Source: Lepus europaeus (Eukaryota > Chordata > Mammalia > Lagomorpha > Leporidae). From it: a stretch of 64,000 nucleotides of DNA. The notes beneath the pieces are model-generated. The model had not been told where the DNA came from. It was given only the letters and a program-made list of their open reading frames with translations, and made no database searches. The stretch covers positions 132,156,996-132,220,995 of the forward strand of contig NC_084829.1 of the NCBI RefSeq assembly GCF_033115175.1, given 5' to 3'. Both the position numbers and the translations under genes were made by a program. Positions 21,645 to 33,060 of this stretch are shown here, piece by piece. Positions within the stretch are counted from its first letter, which is position 1. Each line of letters starts with the position of its first letter.

Positions 21645-21660
21645 CACTCTGCCTGTCAAA
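21335..21660 (+). mobile_element. C-SINE, young subtype with doubled B-box region
   Basis: Head GGCTGGTGCCGCGGCTCATTAGG, two copies of the TTCTAGTCCCGG/TTCTGTCCTGG segment, (CT)n, then CACTCTGCCTGTC and A-run. A perfect 14-bp duplication, AAAAATTACTTAAC, lies at 21321-21334 and 21661-21674. Confidence 0.96.
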
Positions 21661-21792
21661 AAAAATTACTTAACATTAATATGTGATGCCTAAGTAGTAC
21701 TGTTTTTAGAACTGGGACTTAAATTACGACTCATACATTGAACAGGAAGATGAAGGGAACAGAGTTGGGTCTCTCTATGGTCTAAATAAATG

Positions 21793-22133
21793 AATATCTT
21801 TTTTTTTAAAGATTCATTTATTTATTTGAAGGGCAGAGTTACAGAGAGGCAGAGGCAGAGAGAGAGAGAGAGAGAGGTCTTCCATCTGTGGGTTCACTCA
21901 CCAAATGGCCACAATGGCTGGAGCTGTGTTGATCGAAGCCAGGAGCCAGGAGTCTCCCCTGGGTCTTCCCCAGCAGTGCAGGAGCCCAAGGACTTGGACC
22001 ATCTTCTACTACTTTCCCAGGCCATAGCAGAGAGCTGGATCAGAAGTGGAGCATCCAGGACTTGAACCGGTGCCCATATGGTATGCCGGCACTGCAGGTT
22101 GTGGCTTTACCTACAATGCTACAGCACTAGCCC
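21793..22133 (-). mobile_element. C-SINE (CSINE2-type), tail-to-tail with left neighbour
   Basis: The plus strand runs TTTTTTTTAAAGATTCATTTA to CTACAGCACTAGCCCC. Imperfectly matching flanks (AATGAATATCTTT against AGTGAGTGTCTTT) may be its target-site duplication. It lies 133 bp right of an inverted young C-SINE. Confidence 0.92.
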
Positions 22134-22415
22134 CAAGTGAGTGTCTTTAAGTTCTGTCTTGTCTAAATAAACATTTAATATCTTTGATTCAGAAATCTGA
22201 TTAGATAATAGATTGAAGGGTACCAGAATATCACTTTAGTTCCAGATATAATTTCCTGGAAGTTTAGTGTCAGAAATTCACTTTGACTGAGGTTTAAGGG
22301 CAAATGGGATATAAAAAATAATGGGTCATGAAAATCAAACAGTTCCCTCCACTTTTCTGCTTATAACTGTGCATTAGTATAAAATAGTGAATATTGGCAT
22401 AATATACAATGTTTT
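22134..22415. other. Short unique interval
   Basis: AT-rich, no repeat or coding signal recognised. Confidence 0.4.
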
Positions 22416-22430
22416 AAAAAATTTTGTCTT

Positions 22431-22445
22431 TAAAAAATGTATTGG

Positions 22446-22496
<51 letters not shown>

Positions 22497-22758
22497 GAGA
22501 GAGAATCTGCTGGTTCCCATAAGCCTGCAACAGCCTCGGGTAGGCTAGGCGGAAACCAGAGGCAGGAGCTCCATCTGAGTCTCCCGTGTAGGTAGCAAGG
22601 ATCAAGGTATTTGGGCCATCATCTACTGCCTCCCAAGTACATGAGCAGGAAGCTGGATTGGAAGCAGAGACAGAAATTGATCCCAGGCTCTCTGATACAG
22701 GATGAAGGCAGGTATCCCAAGTAATGGCTTAACCTGCTGTAACACAGTGCCTGCCCCT
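22431..22758 (-). mobile_element. C-SINE (CSINE3-type) with long (GA)n
   Basis: An almost pure GA run fills 22452-22503 near the tail side. The far end, CTGTAACACAGTGCCTGCCCC, is the complement of the head. Flanks AAAAATTTTGTCTT and AAAAATCTTATCTT match at 12 of 14 bases. Confidence 0.9.
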
Positions 22759-22772
22759 AAAAATCTTATCTT

Positions 22773-23689
22773 TTGAATGTAAGTTGATTTAGAACACATC
22801 TGAGATTTTCCCCAAGTTTGTATAAAATTAAAACTTGCTTAAACAAATAGGGAATACTTGATTAACATCAAAGCTGATTTTTGTCTTCTTTACTGGGAGT
22901 CCTGGGTACAAAGGGATAATTTGTAGAATCTGAAGTCCTATTTAAATATTATTGACTTAGTAATAATAAAAACTATTTGCATAGTTTTATAAGCTTTCTC
23001 AGTTAATTCATGTTATGGTAATTGATCCAAATAAGAAAGAGAATTAAAAAACTAGGGGAAAGTCTGTTCTAGTTTCCATTCCATCTTTCAAACAAATTTC
23101 TCTTTGGCTTTATGGAATTGGTCATTAATAAAGTAACATATTGAGTAGAACATGATAAAATAAATTTTAGTATTTCTCTCTTTATCTCTGGTTTATTTCA
23201 GATCAGGCACTGGAATAATAGCACTGATACTAACCAATAGTTTTTTTTTTAATATAAAATGGATTGTATTTGAGATTTTATATGCTAATAATGTATTTTT
23301 TTTTTGCTAGATTCGTAGATATCCAATTCTGAGTGTGGACTGCAAAACAGAATTATATGTTTTGTCCCTTGACAGCAATCCTACCTACTTCCCTTTCTAT
23401 TTTGACACTTACACACTCAACCATTCTTTTCCTCATTTTCATTTTCAAGGCATTGGTTCATAATGCTTTCCCTTTCAACACTTCTCTGTTCCATTTAAAA
23501 TTAAAATGGAGGAAGTACAAAATTTAGGTCAAGGAATTCTTTATCATTTATTAACATAGATTGAAGTTGTTTTTTTTTTAAATCTGTAAGCCTTGGAAGA
23601 TAAAAAAGAGGGATGCTCTATATCATCCACTTCTGGTCTTCTGTAAAAGTGAAGAGAGCATATTATTATTATTATTATAGATTTGAAAA
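22773..23689. other. Unique AT-rich DNA with a short (ATT)n run
   Basis: No gene or repeat family was recognised. A run of ATT units lies at about 23658-23675, just before a C-SINE. Confidence 0.45.
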
Positions 23690-24020
23690 GATTTCTCACA
23701 GTGTTTAGGTTACTACTTGGGACACCCACATCCCACATCAGGATGCCTGGTTTGAGTTCCAGCTCCTGTGCTTCTGATCCAGCTTCCTATAGTGCTTCCT
23801 CGGGAGGTAGCAGGAGGTGATTCAAGTACTTGAGTCCCTGATACTCATTTGGGAGACCCAGACTGGCTTCCTGGCTCTTGGTTTCAGCCTGTCCCAGTCC
23901 CAGCTGTTGTGGGCATCTGGGGAGTGAACCAGCAGATGGAAGATCTTTATCTCTGTCTCTTTCTCTCTCTCTGTAGTGTGTGTATAACTCTGCTTTTCAA
24001 TAAATTGGAAAAAAATAACA
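23690..24020 (+). mobile_element. C-SINE (CSINE3-type, old)
   Basis: The head is degraded (TCTCACAGTGTTTAGGTTAC). The middle keeps CATCCCACATCAGGATGCC and GGAAGATCTTTATCTCTGTC; the tail is CTCTGCTTTTCAATAAATTGG. Confidence 0.85.
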
Positions 24021-24924
24021 AAAAACTTTAAAATAATTTCTTGTTCCAGAAAATGTTATTTAAGAATATGCAAAGTAACATTGCAATTGAAGCTACATGA
24101 AAACACATCATTCAAATATTAAATAAAGACATTTGTGTTCATTGTTTGATTAATAACAATGAATTACTAGTACTAAAACAAGATTTGGTGCTATTATTTT
24201 GAATTACTATTTTAATAGATACAAAATGACACTTTGATAATAAAGTAGGTTAACTTGTGCTAATTAGCCAAATTATTTTGGGAACTCCTTAAGAAATTAA
24301 GCACCCTCATTAGTTTTCACGAAAATCTAATACTGTTTCCTTTTACTACATCTGATAGTTTATCCATTGGGCAATTATATTCCCTGAGCCAATATTTTTA
24401 TATGAAGGAAAAAAAGTCCACATTTTACCTAATATTGAGCCTGTTTCACAAGTTTTTAGTTTTACTGGTGTTTCATCACAGGAGGAATAGCTCCAGATAA
24501 ACATGTATGACCTACTGCACCCAAAATGAATTATGGAAAAGGCTACAGTAAAAATCTGACTGTCCAAAGGGAGTAAAACTTTCCAAAAGCAGAAAAACAA
24601 TTTGAGCAACTGAGTTTCTGAGGTTCTACTTATGAAATGTAGACTACAGTGTCTAAGAAGGCACATAATCTTTGCTTAAACATAAAGCATCAGTCTTATT
24701 TCTCAAAATGAAGGTAATTTATTGTAGAAAAGCTCTCACAAAAATCTACTAGGGAGTCATTAAGCTCATCAATAACTGATTCAAAGCCTGTGTTTACATG
24801 ATGTTTATGTGATGACAAACAATGCAATGAAAATAGAAAGCTTGTTTCCTAATTGCTAAGATACATGCTTTTATTTCCCCCCTTGGTTTGCATCAGCAAA
24901 TTTGCTGTTACTGAAGTTTTTGAT
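24021..24924. other. Unique AT-rich DNA, no gene seen
   Basis: A 106-codon minus-strand frame at 24346-24666 has no recognised domain and no coding context. Otherwise nothing was recognised. Confidence 0.4.
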
Positions 24925-25195
24925 TATTATTTTATTTTTTTGGTGAGAGAAACAGGGAGAGTAAGAGCTTCCTGAATGCCCATGGCAGCCAGGACTGGGA
25001 CAGTGCTGGACTGAGGTTGCAGCCAGGAACCAGGAACTTAATCCAGTTCTCTCATGTGGATGACAAGAACCCAATTACTTGAGCCTTCATTGCTGCCTCT
25101 ATGCATTGGCAAGAAGCTAGTCAGGAGCCAGAGCTGGGCAGTGAGCCCAGGTACTCTAATGTGGGATAAGGCATCTTAACCATGAGGTAAACATT
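24925..25195 (-). mobile_element. C-SINE (CSINE3-type, old, partial)
   Basis: Landmarks are GCAGCCAGGAACCAGGAACT, CAATTACTTGAGCCTTCATTG and GATAAGGCATCTTAACCATG. The (GA)n part is shortened and the head is lost or diverged. Confidence 0.82.
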
Positions 25196-26029
25196 TTTTC
25201 CATTTTGTTTTGTTCTTGAGTTCTAACATTTTTTTCATATTAAATCATAGTCAGTTATCAAAATAGGTAATTTTGTTTTTTAAGTAATAATAAGATGTAT
25301 TTCCAATACCAATTTCTCAGAAAAGGCAAATGGATCAAATCTAGTCTTTAGATTCAGAAAGTGAATCATGTATCTTGTTTGAAAAGACATAAATAGTAAG
25401 CTTTATTCTGAGTCCTGTGGAATCATTAGTACTAGCTTTCATAACATCTTACTTCTTGGCAATGAAAGACCATATTAAAGTTCTTTAATTCTGAAATTTA
25501 AAGGGTCTTAAAACCAAGAAAGGTCTTGTTGAAGATGTGAACGTTTGATTTGATAATGGAAATAGTTTCCATGTTTTAAAAAAGCCGGGACTCTGAAAGT
25601 ATGTTTTGAGAATGAGGTCACATTCTTCCCCTTCACTGGTCAGAAGAGCAAGGAATCCTCAGCTGCAGTTTTTTGAGTAAGGCAGCATAATACTAGCCAT
25701 GCCTGGGAGAAGTGGCAAGTAGGGGTGAGGATAGGTTGGTACTAGCCATTTTCACTTAGCAGCATCAGCATAAAAAGCTACATATTACGGCAATGTCTTT
25801 TGATAAAAATATAAACAAATACTACAAAAAGAGTTTACACTCACATATGAACTTCTATCACATGAGAAAGATGTAAACGTCATGAAAATAAATGACGTAT
25901 GAATATATATGTGTAAAAGCTATATATGTTTTACATTTTGTGATAATATTCACCTAGTGATTAAAGGCAGTACTCTTCTGATTATGATTATAAATTAATA
26001 AGCATGTTACTTTTATCCCATTGAAATTA
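25196..26029. other. Unique AT-rich DNA, no gene seen
   Basis: Nothing recognisable except short TA-rich runs around 25900. Confidence 0.45.
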
Positions 26030-26590
26030 GGTTCTGTAATGCTCCACAAAAACAGTTTATCATTGTCTTTTCAGCACCCATCATTGTTGGTACTTCAATA
26101 TTTATGGGATCTCTGCATCGCTCCTATAATATGTAAAAATCTAAAAAGGAAGGGCCTATATCCTGCTCACATTGGGATCCCTATTGCCTGCATTATTCCT
26201 GGCACATTGTTGGTTTTTATTTTTTAAGATTTATTTTATTTATTTGAAAGGCACAATTACAGAGAGAGAGAGACAGAAGGAGAGAATGAGAGAGAGAAAT
26301 CTTCCATCCTCTGGATCACTTCCCAAATGGCCACAATGGCCAGATCTGAGCCAGATTGAAGCCAGGAGCTTCCTCTGGGTCTCCCCCATGGTTGCAGGGG
26401 TTCTTGGGCCATCATCTGCTGCTTTCCCAAGCGCGTTAGCAGGGACATGGATCAGAAGTGGAACACCTGGGACTTGAACTGGTAACCATATGGGATGCCT
26501 GCTTAGCAGTCAGAGGCTTTACCCTCTATGTCACAATGACAACTCCATGTTGGTCTTCTAATACATGCTTGCTGAAATAATGAGGGAAGA
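26030..26590 (+). repeat. L2 3' end, split by a C-SINE
   Basis: The phrases GGAAGGGCCTATATCCTG, CTGCATTATTCCTGGCACAT (left) and CTAATACATGCTTGCTGAAAT (right of the SINE) follow the order of the L2 3' end (CTGGCACATAGTAGG, AATAAATGTTTGCTGAATGA). It is old and worn. Confidence 0.5.
26215..26545 (-). mobile_element. C-SINE (CSINE2/3-type) inside L2
   Basis: The plus strand runs TTTAAGATTTATTTTATTTATTTG to TATGTCACAATGACAACTC. Flanks CATTGTTGGT (26205-26214) and CATGTTGGT (26546-26554) look like a worn duplication. Confidence 0.9.
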
Positions 26591-26804
26591 TAAAGAAAGG
26601 TTGTAAAACAAATTTATATCACAAGAAGAAATAGTCAATTAGTCTAAATTTAGATTTTAAAATATTGTTTTCATCCACATAAAAGAATAGCACGATAATT
26701 AAACTGATGGAGTTAACCAGTGAGATGTGGATTTGATTACTAGTTCCCAATGTATGCCCTTAATTGGTTCATGTAAACATTTCTCTGTAGGAAAACATGC
26801 TTCT
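26591..26804. other. Short unique interval
   Basis: No repeat or coding signal recognised. Confidence 0.4.
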
Positions 26805-27035
26805 TTGGTTTTTTAAAAATTTATTCTGAAAGATAGAGACAGAGATCTCCCATCAAAATGCTCACAGTGGAACTCAATCCAAGTCTCCTACATGGGTGCA
26901 GGGACCCAGGTGCTTCAGCCACCACTTGCTGCTCCTCAAGTTCTCATTAGCAGGAAGCTAGAATTGGGCGTGGAGCTGGAACTGGAACCCAGGCATTCCA
27001 CATGGCATCTGAACCGTGCTGTTTCAAATGCCTTC
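26805..27035 (-). mobile_element. C-SINE (CSINE3-type, partial)
   Basis: Begins TTTTTTAAAAATTTATTCTG and keeps ATCCAAGTCTCCTACATGGG, CAGCCACCACTTGCTGC and GAACCCAGGCATTCCACATG. The (GA)n and head parts are shortened. Confidence 0.82.
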
Positions 27036-27630
27036 CCTAGTGTTTCTTGGTAATGATGAAAGTTGTGCAAGTTTGTTGGTAAAAACAACAGTACTTACAA
27101 TGAGTCAAGTATAGTACACTGGTATAATGAGGATTTCCCTTCCCTACTTCTAGCATTCCATTTCATTGTATTCATTAGCGTCAGAATGAGAAGAACTAAC
27201 TCAAAGTAGTGGGGCTGTTTTCATGGGGATTCTGCCTGAGCCAGAAGCGAATACCTCAGGCCACTTCCAGACTGATTTGTATCACACACAAGGCCCAGGT
27301 TAGCATCTTATTGTGGAATATTTATCTCGGCCTCTTTACTCATCTACTGCAGAAGAATAACTTTACCTTTTAAGGACATTTCACAACATAGTATAATACC
27401 ACCTGTATATTAATTTTTAGTTGTTTTAGTATATTACAATATAACAATATAATGTACTAATAATTACCATTTGTAACAAGGCCAGCATATAATTATCATA
27501 AATTATGAATAATAGTATCTTTGAAATGAAATTATTATTTTCAAGCTCATATGATAACTTTAAGAGAAGGCAGAACTACTTGCATGAGGAGAAATGAAAA
27601 TCTTGTAAGTACTCTGTCAATCATTTTTTA
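27036..27630. other. Unique DNA, no gene seen
   Basis: No repeat recognised. The part at 27130-27360 is less AT-rich than its surroundings but has no splice-bounded frame. Confidence 0.4.
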
Positions 27631-27644
27631 GAAAATGTGTATTT

Positions 27645-27961
27645 GGCGCCAGCGCTCTGGTGTAGTGGGTAAAGCGGGCATCCTATGTTGGGCGCTGATT
27701 TGCATCCCAGCTGTTCCTCTTCTGATCCAGCTCTGCTGTTGCCTGTGACAGCAGTAGAAGATGGCCCAAGTCCGTGGGCCCCTGCACCTGCGTGGAGACC
27801 TGGACGAAGCTCCAGGCTCCTGGCTTCGGAACGGCCCAGCTCCAGCCATTGAGGCCATTTGGGGAGTGAACCAGTAGATGGAAGACCTCTCCTCTCTCTC
27901 TCTCTCTCTGCCTCTGCCTCTCTGTAACGCTGCCTTTCAAATAAATAATCTTTTTAATAAG
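27645..27961 (+). mobile_element. C-SINE (CSINE2-type)
   Basis: Head GGCGCCAGCGCTCTGGTGTAG, tail GCCTTTCAAATAAATAATC. The duplication is GAAAATGTGTATTT at 27631-27644 against GAAAATGTATATTT at 27962-27975 (13 of 14). Confidence 0.95.
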
Positions 27962-28014
27962 GAAAATGTATATTTCTAAAACACTTCCTGGTAATTCAAG
28001 ACACGTTGTCATAG

Positions 28015-28095
28015 TCAAATCTCTTTCAATAAACATTCATTTAGCACCTATTATACAAGAAAGTCAGTACCAAGTACAATATGAGGATACGAAAG
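28015..28095 (-). repeat. L2 3' end fragment
   Basis: AATAAACATTCATTTAGCACC followed by ATTATACAAGAAAGTCAGTA and ATGAGGATAC matches the minus-strand order of old L2 3' ends (ATTTATTGAGCACCTACTATG, GGGGATAC). Confidence 0.5.
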
Positions 28096-29194
28096 AGTGT
28101 GGTGCAGTTTTCTGTAGAAGAGAAGCAAGAACATAGTTTCCTTTGGTTATGCTCATGATGTGTATAATCTGGAATGTGGCTGAGGCACCTGTGTGAATGG
28201 CAGGATGGCATGTGCAGGAGCCACTTTGCCACAAGTGAATCAAGTGCCCTCAGCTTTGTTGCAGAGGTGTGGGCACTGCATATCTTACGGAAACCTTTGT
28301 GTGAAAATAAACACTCCTTTTAGTGACTTCCGGCAATGTCAATCTGTGATTGTCAATAGAAAGGAGAGTTTGGAGGAAGTTGACCATTTGTGAGCTTTTG
28401 TTTATGTGGATTAAACTTACCCATAGTTGCCATATTAGAAATCATATCTGAAAACATTTTTAATCTTTCTTTAAAGGTAAACTCATTGTGATATAAATAT
28501 AATCACATTTTTCTGAAAATAACTGTTCTGGGATTAAAAAAGTGGAAAAAGTAGGTTTTCCTTACATTCTAAAAATATTTTAATGTCTGCTTTAAGAGGA
28601 GACAGTGCTTTTCTATGTGGTTCTGCAGTTGTGTGTGTGTGTGTGTTGTGACACTGCACATCATAGGAGCAAATAAACCCTTATCTGTGTTGTTTATAAA
28701 AACAATTTTGACTTCACAGAGCCCCTAAAAGGCTCCCAGGTACTGCAAGAAGCCTGCACCTCTGTGTGAGAGATGGCTCTCTCTAGTGTCCCGGGTTCAC
28801 GGAACAAGTAGAGGCCATACGAGGCAGGTTTTAAGACTGAGCTAAAGCAGGCATGAACAGTAACAGCAGAAGAAAGCAATGATTAGATGAGCATAATATG
28901 AAGTAAAACACAAAACACACAAAGTCCACATACTTGGGATGGTGGAGAAACAGTTTTCCAACATCTGAGTACTCTTTTCTCCTTTGTGAAGGAAACAGTG
29001 TGAAGAGGAGGGACACAGGCTCGCTGCAAAGTACACGTGAGGTGCTAGTTGTTAACCTTTAGGAGCTCCCATAGTGATCACAGTTACCTTTGTTTCACAC
29101 AAAGGTGGGTGCACCTTGGAGAAAGCCAAGATCAAAGCTTCAGGGGACAGACAGGGCAGGTTGCCTTCTGAGAAATGTGTACCAGCTACACATG
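28096..29194. other. Unique DNA with a (GT)n run
   Basis: No gene recognised. A GT run lies at about 28630-28647. Open frames are 60-66 codons long on both strands and unremarkable. Confidence 0.45.
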
Positions 29195-29300
29195 GGGCTG
29201 GTAGCTTGATTTGGGGAATACGTGAAAGGTCAGATTGTGGAGGGGCTCCCAGGGCAGGTTAGGGGCTTTGGACTTTACACCCCATGGAATAGGGCTGCTG
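29195..29300 (-). repeat. Possible L2 fragment
   Basis: The phrase GTTAGGGGCTTTGGACTTTA, after AGGTCAGATTGTGGAGGGGC, resembles the L2 minus-strand sequence also seen at 35760-35820. It is short, so the call is weak. Confidence 0.35.
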
Positions 29301-29636
29301 CTGAAATGTGGGCGGAAGAAGAGATCCCATCAGGTATCATTAGATCAAACTCTGCCTGTGTCATCTTGGCCTCACTGATTGCCCAGCTAGTTCTTTCTTT
29401 ATGAGGTGTGAGGAAGAGAAACTTTAAGCCACTTTCTGTGTTCCCAGCCAGGGATGAAAATAAAGTTAGCACTGGTATTTTTGTCCTGCCTCTGGGCAAG
29501 CCAAAGGCTGTGATTGGCTAACTCAGTGGTTCCCTCCCATAGCCTCCCTTGGTGGTAGAGTCCACAGACCCACTGCTGTGTTCAGCTGGGTGATGGATTT
29601 AAAAACTCTTATTCAGTGATTTAGGAGCTAGAGTTG
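29301..29636. other. Unique, moderately GC-rich DNA
   Basis: It includes a GTGATTGGCTAAC stretch (CCAAT-box type) near 29509-29521, but no other promoter feature supports a start site. Confidence 0.35.
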
Positions 29637-29717
29637 TTCCTTCTCCTCCTCCTCCTCCCCCTCTTCTTCCTCCTCCTTCTCCTCCTCCCCCTCCTCTTCC
29701 TTCTCCTCTTCTTCTTT
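29637..29717. repeat. 81-nt all-pyrimidine tract (CTC/TTC)n
   Basis: Eighty-one consecutive bases are C or T on the plus strand, built of CTC and TTC units with an internal near-repeat of about 37 nt. Its complement is all purine. The Glu/Gly-rich minus-strand frames here are by-products. Confidence 0.96.
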
Positions 29718-30722
29718 GAAGTAGTGTTGGATAAGGACAAGGACAAGAAGAACTGGGAAAAAAAAAACAAATAGTTTGCATTCAGTTATGTATGAAAATC
29801 TCCCATGGTAGGGTGAGAAGATCATTCTAACCTCGCCAGGGCTCCGTTGCAGATCTTTTAGCCAGACCCCAAATAGCAATCCGCCTTAACCATAATTCCT
29901 GCATTCGTTTACTTGTGCATTGCTTTTTATTCCTCGTGGTCAGCTTTTAGCCTTTGAAACTCTGTGGTATGCGAATAGCTTTAATACTTCAGGCTTTTTT
30001 TGTTTGTAAGTCAGTCATAATTTAACTTTATTTGGAAACCCTCCCAACAGGGGCCTTAGGGGTTGCATCTTTATTCCCTTAAAGGGATGTTGTAAGGATA
30101 AAGTGACATACTTTGGTAAAAGTGTGTTCACTTTTTATAGAGAGAGAGGTGTATGTATTTCGTCTGTCGTTAATAGTTTTGCCTTTCAAAAGCAGGTTCT
30201 ACATGATAAGGTTTTTCAGTTGGTTTAGAAGCCTGGGCTGGATCTGTGTTACTCGGAACAAACCGAGGGGGCAAGTGTGCTATTTTCACATGGTAATCAG
30301 TTATAGATGAAAGAAATATGGCAGGGGCTCCAGACAGGAATGTCATGTCCTTGCCAAAAAATAAAAATACAGAATAAAGGAAGGAATAATTTTCTCTTTA
30401 TAAATCTTCTTTCTTTCTTCCTTTCTTTCAATAGGTGGGAATGGAAGTTCTAAGTCTCTGGCAGGTCCTGAGGCAGCAGGGGTGACATGGTGTTCTTGAG
30501 AGATGACTCCAGCACTGCAGATCATCCACTGTGATGGCCTTGAAGACGTGGCTACAGTTCTCACATGGCTGTGCATATAGTTAAGGCCAGCTAGTTCTAG
30601 CCTGAGAATGTAATCAGAAAGTCAGCCAAGGCCAGAGTATGTAAATTATCCTCATTATGACTAGAATTTATAGGTAGTTTATATTTTGTTGTACCTGGGT
30701 ATATTCTACCAATATGTTTTAC
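29718..30722. other. Unique DNA; possible MIR scrap near 30070-30125
   Basis: The phrase GGGATGTTGTAAGGATAAAG may be a MIR scrap. A pyrimidine tract before CAATAG at 30400-30435 imitates a splice acceptor, but the following sequence has no convincing exon. Confidence 0.4.
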
Positions 30723-31046
30723 TTTTTTTTTTTTTAAAGATTTATTTTATTTATCTGAAAGGCACAGTTACAGAGAGAGATTTGGAGAGACATGGGGTTG
30801 GGGGTGGGGGGGAGATCCTCTGGTTCACTCCCCAGATTGCCACAACGGCCAGGGCTGGCCCAGACAGAAGTCATGAGCTGCTTCTGGGTCTCCCAGGTGG
30901 TTGCAGGGGCCCAAGCATTTGGGCCCTCCTCCAGTGCTTTCCCAGGTGCATCAGCAGGGAGCCAGATCAGAAGTGGAACAACTGAACTCCGCCCGTAAGG
31001 GATGCCAGTGTAGCAGGTATCAGCTTTATGCCACAACGCCAGGCCA
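30723..31046 (-). mobile_element. C-SINE (CSINE2/3-type)
   Basis: The plus strand runs TTTTTTAAAGATTTATTTTA to TTATGCCACAACGCCAGGCC. The usual (GA)n has turned into a G-rich run near 30796-30812. No certain duplication was found. Confidence 0.92.
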
Positions 31047-31140
31047 TTTACTGTCTTTTAAAAAGTGACTTGTGCTATCCTCTGATTTTTATAAAAGCAT
31101 TATATGTCTTCATTAGAACTTTTGTAAAACACATAAATTA

Positions 31141-31450
31141 GGGAGCTGGCGCCGTGGCGCACTTTGTTAATCCTCCGCCTGCAGCGCCGGCATCCCGTAT
31201 GGGCACCGGGTTCTAGTCCCGGTTGCTCCTCTTCCAGTCCATCTCTCTGCTGTGGCCCGGGAAGGCAGTGCAGGATGGCCTAAGTGCTTGGGCCCTGCAC
31301 CCGCATGGGAGACTGGGAGGAAGTACCTGGCTCCTGGCTTCGGATCAGTGCAACACCAGCCGTAGCGGCCATTTGGGGAGTGAACCAACAGAAGGAAGAC
31401 CTTTCTGCCTCTCTCTCACTGTCTATAACTCTACCTGTTAAAAAAAAAAG
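31141..31450 (+). mobile_element. C-SINE, GC-rich type with a single B-box segment
   Basis: Head GGAGCTGGCGCCGTGGCGCAC, one TTCTAGTCCCGGTTGCTCC segment, tail CTACCTGTTAAAAAAAAA. Flanking duplication CACATAAATTA at 31130-31140 and 31451-31461. It looks like an intermediate between the older C-SINEs and the doubled-B-box subtype. Confidence 0.95.
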
Positions 31451-31461
31451 CACATAAATTA

Positions 31462-31714
31462 TTTAAAAATTTTAAATCACAGCATCCTTATCAGGCAAGA
31501 ATAGTAGCTTTGACTTCTACAGATAATTCCTTCTAATGTTTTCTGTTCATCTGTATTTTGCCTGTTACCAAATCAGGAAAACATCCTGTGCATATTTTTG
31601 TGTGGTGATTTCCTCTCTAATTATAATGTGTGACCCTACATCATTAAACAGTGTTTGAAAACATTGTAATTAATGACTGTATCATGTTCCATTTTATGCA
31701 CAGATGCGTGGGGT
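31462..31714. other. Short unique AT-rich interval
   Basis: No repeat or coding signal recognised. Confidence 0.4.
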
Positions 31715-31935
31715 GGTATGTGTAGGGGTTTCAGATCATAGGCTCAGACTCCCTGGGTCTGAACTGTGGCTCTGCTGACTGACAGCTGGGCATCTTTGAG
31801 CAACTTACTTAATGGCTGTGTTTCTGTTTCCTCAGTTCTAAAATGAGATTAAAATCAAATTCGTAGGGCTCTTTTCAAGATTCACTGAATGTGTTCATCA
31901 AATATTTAGAATAGTGCTGGGCTCAAGGTAAGTAT
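31715..31935 (+). repeat. MIR, well preserved
   Basis: Phrases in MIR order: CTCAGACTCCCTGGGTCTGA, CTGACAGCTGGGCATCTTTG, AGCAACTTACTTAATGGC, TTTCCTCAGTTCTAAAATGAG, and AATAGTGCTGGGCTCAAGG. It is the clearest MIR in the window. Confidence 0.88.
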
Positions 31936-31940
31936 TAGAC

Positions 31941-31977
31941 ATGATATCATTATTATATCATGATATAATGATATCAT
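31941..31977. repeat. Imperfect AT-rich palindrome
   Basis: Two arms ATGATATCATTA/TAATGATATCAT meet at ATATCATGATAT, with one extra ATT in the left arm. It directly follows the MIR. Confidence 0.85.
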
Positions 31978-33060
31978 TATTAATATGCTCTTCAAAAAAG
32001 TTATTTTTCATTTCTATCACTGAAAATTAAGTCTTTTTTTCCAGCTGAATATTTCCTCAGAAGTAGGAATGCAGAGACAAGAGAATTTAACATACAATTA
32101 AGTTGCATTTCTCAAACATTGCAAGATTCTATCTTCCCACTTCCAACTTAGGAGCTTGTCTTTCCCACCACATTGTTGACAGTACTGAGAGTTTTTATTT
32201 AAAGCATCTTATACTAATAAACATCAATTTAACTTTACTTCCTTGACAACTATTTTAGAAGTTTTTTAAAAATATATTTTATTATAATTTTCACTTGTAA
32301 GTTGTCCATTCATTGCCTTTCTCTTATTTATTTAATTTTTTTGGTAGATATCCTTGATACGTTAAGATTTCAGTTGGATATCTATCATATTTTTGGCAAC
32401 TTCTTTTCCTAAATTTTTGTCTTTATAATTTTGGGGTGATGAGTTTGTGTTTCTTGTATTTTTCAGTTTTTTAAGACATATGAGCTGGACCTTAATACAT
32501 TTTTTCTATAACCCTTAATCTTAGTAAATCTAAGATTACAAGATTTCCTTACCCATAGGGAGTAAGACTTTTTTTAAAAGGCTTCTTATATATATATAGA
32601 TAGATGGAGACAATAAATAATATATATTTTATATATTACATATTACATATGATACATATGATATGTGTATGTGATAATATATGACATGTAATGTATATCA
32701 TATATATGTGTTATATACTTAAATGTATTTTACATTTAATATAAACAAACTCTTTAGCTCATCTGGAATATATAGTATATTTTAATTATAATTTAAGCTA
32801 AAGACTAATGCTACATAGTGCTATTCTCCAAGTAATAACTAACCATTTCCACAGAACTGTTTATTGAATAAGCCCTCCTTTCCTTATAACTTTAGAAATC
32901 TATTATAATACACTAAATGTTATTTATGAGCCACGTGTTATCTTTCTGGTGTGTTTATTTTTCTTCCTGTACCATACTGTTTTATTAGTGTAATGTTACA
33001 TAGTACATTTTAACATCTGTTGGTGCAAGTCAAGGTGCTTCCCATTTGTGTCAAACATTG
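31978..33060 (+). repeat. Probable ancient L1 3' region, with (TA)n expansion
   Basis: The right end, CCTGTACCATACTGTTTTATTAG then CAAGTCAAGGTGCTTCCC, resembles an old L1 passage (AGTACCACACTGTCTTGATTAC...AGTGTGAGTCCTCC). The AT-rich text to the left is compatible but very diverged. A TA-rich microsatellite fills 32589-32720. Confidence 0.4.
32589..32720. repeat. TA-rich microsatellite
   Basis: Runs of TATATA, ATATATT, ATTACATAT and GATACATATGATATG over about 130 bp. Confidence 0.8.

Noticed and set aside
29301..29636. CCAAT-box-like GATTGGCT as a promoter
   Set aside because: A single motif without CpG enrichment, initiator or downstream gene is not enough.
29599..29879. Glu/Gly-rich open frames of 60 and 83 codons
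   Set aside because: They are translations of the all-pyrimidine tract.
30400..30560. Pyrimidine tract with CAATAG followed by GTGGGAATGG, resembling an intron-exon junction
   Set aside because: No donor site with an open frame was found in the following sequence, and the tract is a (CTTT)-type microsatellite.
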